Part shown: in pieces, positions 1-5,306 of the stretch
Numbering within the stretch: the first letter of the stretch is position 1
Layout of the letters: every line of letters starts with the position of its first letter
NCBI GenBank assembly: GCA_964645125.1
Contig: CAZXZC010000039.1
Coordinates: forward strand, 1 to 5,306
DNA: 5,306 nucleotides
Reading direction: 5' to 3'
DNA from: JBDKGD01 sp964645125
GTDB lineage: Bacteria > Patescibacteriota > Minisyncoccia > UBA6257 > 2-01-FULL-56-20
Notes under the pieces: generated by a model
The model's input: the letters and a program-made list of their open reading frames with translations, nothing else
What the model was told of the DNA's origin: nothing
Database searches by the model: none
Made by a program: the position numbers and the translations under genes

Positions 1-59
1 ACACCACAAAAGAAAAATAATTCAAAGATGACAATTTGTAGTGGGTGTGCTTTGGGGAG

Positions 60-74
60 AAATTTTGAAAATTT
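60..74. repeat. Short AT-only inverted repeat in the nrdA control region
   Basis: Two 7-base arms (AAATTTT and AAAATTT) flank a single G at 67. The element ends 4 bases before the DnaA box. It could be an operator half-site pair or simply intrinsically bent A-tract DNA; there is no evidence for a specific regulator. Confidence 0.3.
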
Positions 75-78
75 TACC

Positions 79-87
79 TGTGGATAA
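79..87 (-). promoter_or_regulatory. Perfect consensus DnaA box upstream of nrdA
   Basis: TGTGGATAA on the + strand is TTATCCACA on the - strand, the E. coli high-affinity DnaA box. It lies about 60-70 bases upstream of the proposed nrdA promoter, in an AT-rich stretch. In E. coli, DnaA boxes upstream of nrdAB are known to modulate its transcription, so a similar replication-linked control is plausible here. Only one perfect box was seen; a chance match in this 169-base region is unlikely but possible. Confidence 0.5.
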
Positions 88-125
88 CTTAAAAAACACA
101 TAGAAAATATGGTTTTTGATTTCGT

Positions 126-153
126 TTGCAAAGGATTTTTCGTAGGGTAAAAT
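126..153 (+). promoter_or_regulatory. Candidate sigma70-type promoter of nrdAB
   Basis: TTGCAA (126-131) and TAAAAT (148-153) are separated by 16 bases. The -10 hexamer matches the consensus at 5 of 6 positions and the -35 at 4 of 6. The -35 lies inside the 8-base palindrome TTTGCAAA (125-132). Transcription would start near base 160, leaving about 10 bases before the ATG. Other AT-rich hexamers exist farther upstream (TTGAAA at 65-70 has no good partner), so this is the best but not the only option. Confidence 0.45.
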
Positions 154-169
154 TGTTGCACATACTACT

Positions 170-3115
170 ATGAATTCACCAACAAAAATTAGGAAACGCG
201 ATGGAAAAGAAGTCAATTTTGAGGTGAAAAAAATAAGTAGCGCGATGCGCAAAGCATTCTTTGCGCTGGGAGTTCCAATTCCAGAAGAAAAGTTGCAAGC
301 ACTTTCTGATTCGGTACTTGAAAGCATTAGTGGCACTGCCGCGCAGGGGCACGTGGTAACGGTTGAGGAGGTGCAAAACGTGGTAGAAAAAGCCTTGATG
401 CTCAACGGCTATTTCGATGTGGCAAAAGCCTACATTTTGTATCGCTACGAGCACGCAAAAAAACGCGAAGAAGAGGTGATTCACAAAATTGAGGAGAATA
501 TTTTAAACGTAGTCAAGCGCGATGGCACACCTCAACGATTTTCACTCGATAAGGTTCGCACCTATGTGATGGGATTTGCGGATAGCTTTGGCGCTGCTAT
601 TGATGTGGAGGCAATTGTGGAGCAAACACAACGCGAGGTATATGACGGCATTGGTACGGCTGATGTGCGAAAAGCAATCATCATGGTGGTTCGTTCCATG
701 ATAGAGCGCGACCCAGCCTACACCCGCCTAGCGGCACGAATGCTTCTAGATTCTATTTACCAGGAGGTTATTGGGCATGACAAAATTGACTACCCAAACT
801 TTAAAAAACAACACGCGGATCAGTTTCGTACGTGCTTAGAGCATGGGGTTTCCATCGGCCGGCTAGACAAGCGACTTTTGGATTTTAATGTTGATGATTT
901 AGCAACGTATTTAGATACGGAGCATGACCATTTGTTTGATTATTTAGGCCTGCAAACACTGCATGATCGGTACTTTTTGCGCGATGATGACACGAAGCAA
1001 CTACTCGAGACTCCTCAAATGTTCTGGATGCGCATTGCCATGGGTACGGCACTTTTGGAAAAGCCGGATAGCCGCGAGTACTGGACGAAGGAGTTTTACC
1101 GCATTATGAGCCAGTTTTATTACACGCCGTCTACTCCAACACTCTTTCATGCGGGAACCCCCAAACCACAGCTGTCCTCGTGCTACCTCAACACGGTTCC
1201 TGATTCGTTAGATGCAATCTTTAAGAGTTACTCAGATAATGCCCAACTTTCAAAGTGGTCGGGAGGTATTGGCACTGACTGGACCCCACTACGCGGCACT
1301 GGAGCGTTTATTAAGGGCACCGGGGTTGAGAGCCAAGGGGTGATTCCATTTTTGAAGATTGCCAATGATGTAACGGTAGCAATTAATCGCTCGGGTCGCC
1401 GACGCGGAGCAGCCTGCGTGTATTTGGAAACATGGCACTATGACCTCCCCGATTTTTTGGAGCTACGCAAAAATACTGGTGATGAACGCCGACGTACGCA
1501 TGACATGAATACCGCAAACTGGATTCCCGACTTGTTCATGCAACGAGTTCGTGATAACGGCCAGTGGACACTGTTTTCACCTGATGAAACACCTGATTTG
1601 CATGATTTGTATGGTGCGGCATTTAAGACGCGGTATGAATACTACGAGGCTCAGGCAGATGCGGGAAAGATTAAACTTTTCAAGCGTATGCCGGCCACGG
1701 ATTTATGGAAAAAGATGCTGGCCATGTTGTTTGAAACAGGGCATCCGTGGATTACTTGGAAAGACCCTTCCAATATTCGTTCGCCACAAGACCATGTGGG
1801 CGTAGTTCACAATTCCAACCTGTGCACGGAAATTACCCTTAACACCTCCGCGGATGAAACAGCGGTATGCAACCTTGGATCACTTAATTTTGCAAAATTC
1901 GTAGCGGGGCGATCATTTGACAACAATCTCGTTGGATCGGTTGTCAAAATTGCCATGCGCATGCTGGACAATGTGATTGATATCAACTTTTACCCAACCG
2001 AAGATGCCAAGCGTTCCAATATGCGTCACCGGCCGGTTGGCTTGGGTTTGCGTGGGCTTCATGATGCTCTCTACCTGCTTGATATTGATTTCGATTCGCA
2101 GGATGCGGTTGAGTTTTCAGATCGCAGCATGGAGGTGGTTTCGTATTACGCCATTTTAGCCTCGAGTGAATTGGCAAAAGAACGCGGCACCTACCAAACA
2201 TACAAGGGTTCAAAGTGGGATCGAGGTCTTTTCCCTCAAGACACTATTGATTTGCTCGAAAAAGAGCGGGGCGAGGCGATTGTATTGCCACGCGGAGGTC
2301 AGCTGGATTGGACCACGGTACGCGATCATGTGAAGCAGTACGGCATGCGTAACTCCAACACCATGGCTATTGCTCCAACAGCAACAACCGCCAACATCGT
2401 AGGCTGCATTCCAACGACCGAACCGATTTATGCCAACTTGTACGTAAAGTCAAACCAAGCAGGGGACTTTGTGGTGGTAAATGACTACCTGATTGAAGAT
2501 CTGAAGAAATTAAACTTATGGAATTCAGATATGCTCAAAAAATTAAAGTTCCATAATGGCAGTATCCAACAAATTCCAGAGATTCCGCCTGAGCTGCGTC
2601 GCAAATACAAAGAAGTATTTGAGGTTGACTCAAAGTGGCTGGTGGAGGCGGCGGCACGGCGCGCAAAATGGATTGATCAGTCACAATCCTTGAATATTTT
2701 CTACCGTGGCACATCGGGTAAAGATGTTTCGGAAATTTATATGCTTGCATGGCGACTGGGCTTGAAGACCACCTATTACCTCCGTACGCTTGCAGCCTCG
2801 CAGGTTGAAAAATCCACAATCTCAACAGCTGAATTTGGCTCAACTCATCAACGTACCAACGAGTCGCCAAAACATTCAGCTGAAGCAGTGGCTCCGGTGA
2901 GTGTACCGGCTGTAGCAGTTGCGACAGTTGCCACCACCCTTGCGGCAACACCCGTGGTGGCGCAAACGGCCAGTACGGCTACTTCAACCACTCCCACTAT
3001 TACTGCCAGCCAGGCAAGCTTCCGCGCCGACTCCTACCACATGCCGGATGCGGCAACCATTGCTCGGGTGCTTGCCGGGGAAGAAGCAGGGGTTTGTGAA
3101 TCCTGCCAAGCTTAG
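170..3115 (+). CDS. nrdA: Ribonucleoside-diphosphate reductase, class I catalytic (R1, alpha) subunit NrdA
   Basis: Catalytic subunit that reduces ribonucleoside diphosphates to deoxyribonucleoside diphosphates in the cytoplasm, using a radical supplied by NrdB. Seen: two tandem ATP-cones (about residues 5-95 and 112-200), each opening with a KRDG motif (K9-G12, K116-G119), then the 10-stranded barrel. Active-site residues are the redox pair C338 (SSCYL) and C567 (CNLGSLN), thiyl-radical C552 with N550 and E554 (NLCTE), and radical-transfer Tyr pair Y869-Y870 (KTTYYLR). The C-terminal C976/C979 (CESC) is the shuttle that should be re-reduced by thioredoxin or glutaredoxin. At 981 aa it is much longer than E. 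coli NrdA (761 aa), because of the extra cone and a tail of about 110 residues after the Tyr pair, with an Ala/Thr/Val/Ser/Pro-rich stretch at 904-950. The phrase RKNTGDERRRTHDMNTANW is typical of the chlamydial-type R1 lineage. No intein is present. The ATG at 170 is chosen because the first cone starts at once and an in-frame TAG lies at 143; there is no Shine-Dalgarno sequence. Probably cotranscribed with nrdB. Confidence 0.97.
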   Translation: MNSPTKIRKRDGKEVNFEVKKISSAMRKAFFALGVPIPEEKLQALSDSVLESISGTAAQGHVVTVEEVQNVVEKALMLNGYFDVAKAYILYRYEHAKKREEEVIHKIEENILNVVKRDGTPQRFSLDKVRTYVMGFADSFGAAIDVEAIVEQTQREVYDGIGTADVRKAIIMVVRSMIERDPAYTRLAARMLLDSIYQEVIGHDKIDYPNFKKQHADQFRTCLEHGVSIGRLDKRLLDFNVDDLATYLDTEHDHLFDYLGLQTLHDRYFLRDDDTKQLLETPQMFWMRIAMGTALLEKPDSREYWTKEFYRIMSQFYYTPSTPTLFHAGTPKPQLSSCYLNTVPDSLDAIFKSYSDNAQLSKWSGGIGTDWTPLRGTGAFIKGTGVESQGVIPFLKIANDVTVAINRSGRRRGAACVYLETWHYDLPDFLELRKNTGDERRRTHDMNTANWIPDLFMQRVRDNGQWTLFSPDETPDLHDLYGAAFKTRYEYYEAQADAGKIKLFKRMPATDLWKKMLAMLFETGHPWITWKDPSNIRSPQDHVGVVHNSNLCTEITLNTSADETAVCNLGSLNFAKFVAGRSFDNNLVGSVVKIAMRMLDNVIDINFYPTEDAKRSNMRHRPVGLGLRGLHDALYLLDIDFDSQDAVEFSDRSMEVVSYYAILASSELAKERGTYQTYKGSKWDRGLFPQDTIDLLEKERGEAIVLPRGGQLDWTTVRDHVKQYGMRNSNTMAIAPTATTANIVGCIPTTEPIYANLYVKSNQAGDFVVVNDYLIEDLKKLNLWNSDMLKKLKFHNGSIQQIPEIPPELRRKYKEVFEVDSKWLVEAAARRAKWIDQSQSLNIFYRGTSGKDVSEIYMLAWRLGLKTTYYLRTLAASQVEKSTISTAEFGSTHQRTNESPKHSAEAVAPVSVPAVAVATVATTLAATPVVAQTASTATSTTPTITASQASFRADSYHMPDAATIARVLAGEEAGVCESCQA

Positions 3116-3133
3116 CGTATACTTAGCTTTCAT

Positions 3134-4168
3134 ATGCCAATTATTAAATCTACCGAACCAGTTGATATCAACAAGCGTCGTATTATAAACGGCGGCGAAG
3201 CAGACGTAATGCAGTTGTACCCAATGCGTCACACGTTTGCCTGGACTGCGTATAACACCGGAAACGCGAACCACTGGCTGCCGACGGAGATTTCGATGCA
3301 AAAAGACATTGAGCAGTGGCGCTCGAGCACCTTTTTGACCGCTGATGAACGCCGTGCCTTTGAAACAGTGCTTGGCTTTTTCACGACTGCGGATTCTATT
3401 GCAGCCAATAACGTAGTACTTGCATTGTATAAACACATCACCAGCCCCGAATGCCGCATGTATTTGTTGCGCCAGGGGTACGAAGAAGCAATCCATACAC
3501 ACTCATACCAGTACATTGTGGAGTCGTTGGGCATGGATGAGGGTAAGATTTTTAACATGTACCGCGAGGTAGAGGCAATCTACAACAAAGACAACATGGT
3601 ATTAACCTTGAACGAAGGTATTTTTGACCCGATGTTTAAAACGGGTACGTTTGAAAACGACCAGAAGTTTTTGGAGAACTTGATTGTGTTCTCGCTGATT
3701 TTGGAGGGAATTTTCTTTTATAGCTCGTTTGCGGTGATGTTTGGGTTTCAACGGCAGAACAAACTTACCGGGTCAGCCGAGCAGATACAGTACATCATGC
3801 GTGACGAATCACAGCACCTGAATTTTGGCATCAACATGATCAACACCATAAAACAAGAACAGCCAGAGTTATGGACGCTAGAATTTCAACAGCATGTGGT
3901 GGACTTGGTGGCGCGAGCTACAAAACTAGAATACACGTTTGCGCAAGAAGTATTTCCGAAAGGTATTTTTGGCATGAATGCGGCTGGGTTTAAACAGTAT
4001 ATAGAGCATATTGCCGACCGGCGTTTAGAGCGCGTAGGGTTGAAACCAATTTTTAACGTAGAAAACCCATTCCCGTGGATGAGTGAGGCGATTGATTTAT
4101 CGAAAGAAAAGAACTTTTTTGAAACTCGTGTAACAGAGTATAAAATAGGCGGCCAACTGGATTGGTAA
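3134..4168 (+). CDS. nrdB: Ribonucleoside-diphosphate reductase, class I radical-generating (R2, beta) subunit NrdB
   Basis: Ferritin-like subunit that houses a dimetal centre and generates the radical passed to NrdA. All six metal ligands are visible: D87 (TADSI), E118 and H121 (EEAIH), E191 (LEGIFF), E225 and H228 (RDESQH). Y125 (HTHSY) sits at the place of E. coli radical Tyr122, with a constant offset of +3 for the first ligands. W48 (NHWLP) matches E. coli W48 of the radical-transfer path, and Y336 near the C terminus matches the E. coli Y356 role. The C-terminal tail (FFETRVTEY onward) is the part expected to dock on NrdA. The length of 344 aa is normal. Overall wording (WLPTEI, GFF.TA.S, LLRQ, HIADRRLER, NPFPWMSE) is close to chlamydial class Ic R2, but Chlamydia has Phe at the Tyr site and Glu at the first ligand, so this protein looks like a Tyr-radical enzyme. 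It starts 18 bases after the nrdA stop with no Shine-Dalgarno sequence, which suggests a two-gene operon. No NrdI-like gene is nearby, which argues against class Ib. Confidence 0.97.
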   Translation: MPIIKSTEPVDINKRRIINGGEADVMQLYPMRHTFAWTAYNTGNANHWLPTEISMQKDIEQWRSSTFLTADERRAFETVLGFFTTADSIAANNVVLALYKHITSPECRMYLLRQGYEEAIHTHSYQYIVESLGMDEGKIFNMYREVEAIYNKDNMVLTLNEGIFDPMFKTGTFENDQKFLENLIVFSLILEGIFFYSSFAVMFGFQRQNKLTGSAEQIQYIMRDESQHLNFGINMINTIKQEQPELWTLEFQQHVVDLVARATKLEYTFAQEVFPKGIFGMNAAGFKQYIEHIADRRLERVGLKPIFNVENPFPWMSEAIDLSKEKNFFETRVTEYKIGGQLDW

Positions 4169-4200
4169 AAAAATCCCACCCGAGAAAAACCCGGGTGGGA
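4167..4200 (-). terminator. Intrinsic terminator of the - strand gene
   Basis: A perfect 9-bp GC-rich stem (TCCCACCCG at 4174-4182 with CGGGTGGGA at 4192-4200) encloses a 9-base loop. Read on the - strand, the hairpin is followed by seven T (complement of A 4167-4173), the classical rho-independent layout, beginning 28 bases after the stop of the - strand gene. On the + strand no T-run follows, so termination of nrdAB here would be weaker, relying on the hairpin alone. The T-tract overlaps the nrdB stop codon (4166-4168). Confidence 0.88.
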
Positions 4201-4228
4201 AGCACACAATCTTGAAAATGGAGGCGAT

Positions 4229-4825
4229 TTAGCCGGGGTATACTGCCACAAATGGGGTCCAGCATTTTTTCTCCATACCATACATCTGCCCAATACCATC
4301 TATCCACGTACTGTTTTGCTTGTTGTACGCCAAATAGCGCACAACCAAGGAGGGCAATTTCAACTCCATTTTTTTTTGAGAACCATATTCTGTACCCAGA
4401 AAATAGATTGCTTTTCCTTCTCTTGCTATCAATTTCCAGGCATCAGGAATTTCTGCCTGATGACTTATCAAATAATCCAGAACGCAGGCATTGGCAAGTC
4501 TTGCGGGATTTGCGTTTTGCATTTTTTTGTAATCTTCCAGATTTATTTGCTGCGCACAATTGTATTGAAGCAATCTGCTTTCAAATGCTGACGCTTGTAC
4601 GTGTTTAGTAATTATAAACCCCTCAGGAATAAACGGCTCACCAGCACAGCTAATCACACCCGAGTTGTACACCACACGTGCCAAACCCTTCGAGATAGCC
4701 AATGCGTCTGCCAAGACCATTGGATGCTCGGCTATCATATTTAAGGCCATGGGATACAAGCCCTGTTTAACCGCACTGTCGCACAGCTTGTTGGCTAAGC
4801 CAATTGAAATGGTAGGATAGGACAT
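4229..4825 (-). CDS. Uncharacterised protein, resembles a recurrent Patescibacteria hypothetical family
   Basis: Function unknown. The preferred start is the ATG at 4825 (198 aa), because a strong AAAGGAG lies 8 bases upstream. The frame stays open to a TTG at 4954 (241 aa), with an ATG at 4948, but that TTG is part of a perfect TTGACA hexamer, so the extra 43 codons may be promoter and leader. Seen in the 198-aa form: an N-terminal part likely helical (about 1-52), then C60-A-G-E-PFIPEGF (to residue 70) followed by H75, a middle segment rich in Asn, Gln and Leu (85-105), N113 to L119 (NACVLDYL), IPDAWK (126-131), IYFLGTEY (140-147) and VVRYLAYN (161-168) followed by W174. There is no signal peptide, membrane segment or catalytic triad that I recognise. 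From memory, the order C-x-x-PF-PEG, LDYL, IP-x-WK, F-x-GT-x-Y, VR-x-L recurs in short hypothetical proteins of CPR bacteria that have no assigned role; this needs a search. The gene converges on nrdB and ends at its own terminator. Confidence 0.8.
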   Translation of the reverse strand: MSYPTISIGLANKLCDSAVKQGLYPMALNMIAEHPMVLADALAISKGLARVVYNSGVISCAGEPFIPEGFIITKHVQASAFESRLLQYNCAQQINLEDYKKMQNANPARLANACVLDYLISHQAEIPDAWKLIAREGKAIYFLGTEYGSQKKMELKLPSLVVRYLAYNKQNSTWIDGIGQMYGMEKKCWTPFVAVYPG

Positions 4826-4833
4826 TTCTGACA

Positions 4834-4840
4834 CTCCTTT
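4834..4840 (-). promoter_or_regulatory. Strong Shine-Dalgarno sequence that decides the start of the - strand gene
   Basis: AAAGGAG on the - strand lies 8 bases upstream of the ATG at 4825-4823. This is near ideal in sequence and spacing. It favours the 198-aa product over the 241-aa one that would start at 4954. It is the only clear Shine-Dalgarno sequence among the four genes of the window. Confidence 0.75.
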
Positions 4841-4847
4841 GGTAAAG

Positions 4848-4874
4848 CCGACTATCTTTTTCAGATGTTGTCGG
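4848..4874 (-). promoter_or_regulatory. Stem-loop in the leader just upstream of the Shine-Dalgarno sequence
   Basis: On the - strand, CCGAC (4874-4870) pairs with GTCGG (4852-4848). Inside it ATCT (4866-4863) pairs with AGAT (4857-4854) around a GAAAA loop, with an asymmetric internal loop (AAC against A). The structure ends 7 bases before the AAAGGAG. It may influence ribosome access, if the gene starts at 4825; if translation starts at 4948 or 4954 it would be coding sequence and possibly incidental. Confidence 0.35.
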
Positions 4875-4887
4875 GCGTATTGTGAAG

Positions 4888-4911
4888 CGTTTTGCGTAAC
4901 GAAACAAAACG
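4888..4911 (-). repeat. Inverted repeat in the leader of the - strand gene
   Basis: CGTTTTG and CAAAACG form 7-base arms (4888-4894 and 4905-4911) around 10 bases. It could be an operator or an RNA hairpin in the leader. The stem is AT-rich in its centre, so RNA stability would be modest. No known regulator is implied. Confidence 0.3.
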
Positions 4912-4925
4912 AAAAAACTTTCACC

Positions 4926-4954
4926 AGGCTACGCGTAGTATCTTGCATTGTCAA
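4926..4954 (-). promoter_or_regulatory. Candidate promoter of the - strand gene, with overlapping palindrome
   Basis: A perfect -35 hexamer TTGACA (4954-4949) is followed after 17 bases by TAGCCT (4931-4926), a weak -10 with 3 of 6 matches. Transcription would start near 4919, giving a leader of about 94 bases. The 10-base perfect palindrome CTACGCGTAG (4929-4938) overlaps the -10 and spacer, a typical operator position. An alternative, weaker promoter is TTGTTT-N17-CACAAT further downstream in the leader. Confidence 0.35.
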
Positions 4955-4988
4955 TAACCTACCAGGGGAATGGAGCGCCGCCTGGGGC

Positions 4989-5017
4989 TTGAAAAAATGC
5001 TGTAAATTCAGTATTAT
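4989..5017 (+). promoter_or_regulatory. Sigma70-type promoter of the secreted-protein gene
   Basis: TTGAAA (4989-4994) and TATTAT (5012-5017) are spaced by exactly 17 bases, each with 5 of 6 (or nearly so) consensus matches. Transcription would start around 5024, giving a leader of about 32 bases that is AT-rich and lacks a Shine-Dalgarno sequence. The small inverted repeat GCCT-ATA-AGGC (5020-5030) falls on the predicted start site. Confidence 0.55.
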
Positions 5018-5055
5018 TTGCCTATAAGGCCGGGTTTTTAATTACTTTAATTTTA

Positions 5056-5306
5056 ATGAAATTTTTATCTGTTTTTGCGTATAGCGCCCTTGTGGCGGTT
5101 CTTTTCTGCTCCTCGGTGTTTTTGGCGACTGCTCATGCAGCAACGCCGAGCGTGTCGTTTACGGCCAATAGCGCTGATTATGTGGCTATTACCGTCACTG
5201 GCGACGCCAATTCAACGGTAATTCTCTATTACACCCCGGTTGGGGGTGGCAGTGTACAAAACCGAAACCTTGGAACAACCAATAGCTCTGGCTACTTTTC
5301 AACTAC
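5056..5306 (+). CDS. Secreted or surface protein, N-terminal part only (cut by window edge)
   Basis: The first 83 codons of a longer gene are present; the 3' end lies outside the window. The ATG at 5056 opens a clear Sec-type signal peptide: a lone Lys2, a hydrophobic core at about 3-24 (FLSVFAYSALVAVLF) and an AHA cleavage motif, with the likely cut after A28. C18 is not in a lipobox because the residue before it is Phe, so lipoprotein processing is unlikely. The mature part (PSVSFTANSADYVAITVTG onward) is rich in Ser, Thr, Val, Asn and Gly with alternating polar and hydrophobic residues, as in an Ig-like or fibronectin-like beta-sandwich domain of a cell-surface protein. The domain family cannot be named from this fragment. 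There is no Shine-Dalgarno sequence, only an AT-rich leader behind a good promoter. It is divergent from the - strand gene and shows no link to the reductase operon. Confidence 0.82.
   Translation, partial: MKFLSVFAYSALVAVLFCSSVFLATAHAATPSVSFTANSADYVAITVTGDANSTVILYYTPVGGGSVQNRNLGTTNSSGYFST

Noticed and set aside
96..114. Possible NrdR box (ACACATAG...TATGG) upstream of nrdA
   Set aside because: Only the first four bases and a small CATA/TATG inverted repeat fit; the 16-base NrdR palindrome is not matched, and the partly similar stretch at 159-174 is no better.
22..405. - strand open frame across the nrdA promoter and first ATP-cone
   Set aside because: It lies mostly opposite the conserved N-terminal cone of NrdA and has no start signals or recognisable domain.
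1811..1870. Intein or intron insertion at the NrdA active site, a common insertion point
   Set aside because: The protein is continuous through C552 and C567 with no extra sequence.
2535..3502. Long - strand open frames opposite the nrdA 3' end and nrdB 5' end
   Set aside because: They overlap unmistakable reductase coding sequence, have no ribosome site and no family-like composition; they are shadows created by the codon use of nrdA and nrdB.
4252..4608. + strand open frames opposite the - strand gene
   Set aside because: Low-quality composition, no promoter or Shine-Dalgarno sequence. The - strand frame is longer, has a strong ribosome site, a terminator and recognisable motifs.
5101..5112. 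Lipoprotein signal (Cys18) in the secreted protein
   Set aside because: The residue before Cys18 is Phe, which is not allowed in a lipobox, and a standard AHA signal peptidase I site follows.

Overview
This window holds a complete class I ribonucleotide reductase operon (nrdA-nrdB, + strand), a convergent gene of unknown function (- strand), and the 5' part of a gene for a secreted protein (+ strand) that runs off the right edge. The base composition is moderate. The genes read through in the standard code, with TGG for Trp, no in-frame TGA, and TAG or TAA stops. The R1 and R2 proteins resemble the chlamydial reductase lineage rather than the E. coli one. The - strand protein has the layout of an uncharacterised family that I remember from Candidatus Patescibacteria (CPR, Parcubacteria-like) genomes. 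The secreted-protein start also fits that group. My best guess is a CPR bacterium, at moderate confidence and without any search.

Layout. Bases 1-169 are an AT-rich regulatory region with a perfect DnaA box (79-87) and a likely sigma70-type promoter lying so close to nrdA that the transcript would be almost leaderless. nrdA (170-3115) encodes a 981-aa catalytic subunit with two N-terminal ATP-cones, all expected active-site residues and an unusually long Ala/Thr/Val/Ser-rich tail that carries the CxxC redox pair. nrdB (3134-4168) follows after 18 bases and encodes a 344-aa radical-generating subunit with all metal ligands and the radical Tyr. A strong hairpin at 4174-4200 has its T-tract on the - strand, so it terminates the convergent gene; that T-tract overlaps the nrdB stop codon. 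The - strand gene (4825-4229 preferred, 198 aa) has a strong Shine-Dalgarno sequence and a structured leader. Bases 4826-5055 are the divergent control region, and 5056-5306 begins the secreted protein.

How the genes work together. NrdA and NrdB together form one enzyme that reduces ribonucleoside diphosphates to deoxyribonucleotides for DNA synthesis. The ATP-cones provide ATP/dATP feedback, and the DnaA box suggests coupling to replication. The other two genes show no functional link to the reductase. I found no mobile element, CRISPR array, tRNA or rRNA, and no clearly new multi-gene system. The points most worth a second look are the - strand family, the long NrdA tail, the chlamydia-like R2 that keeps a radical Tyr, and the DnaA box.
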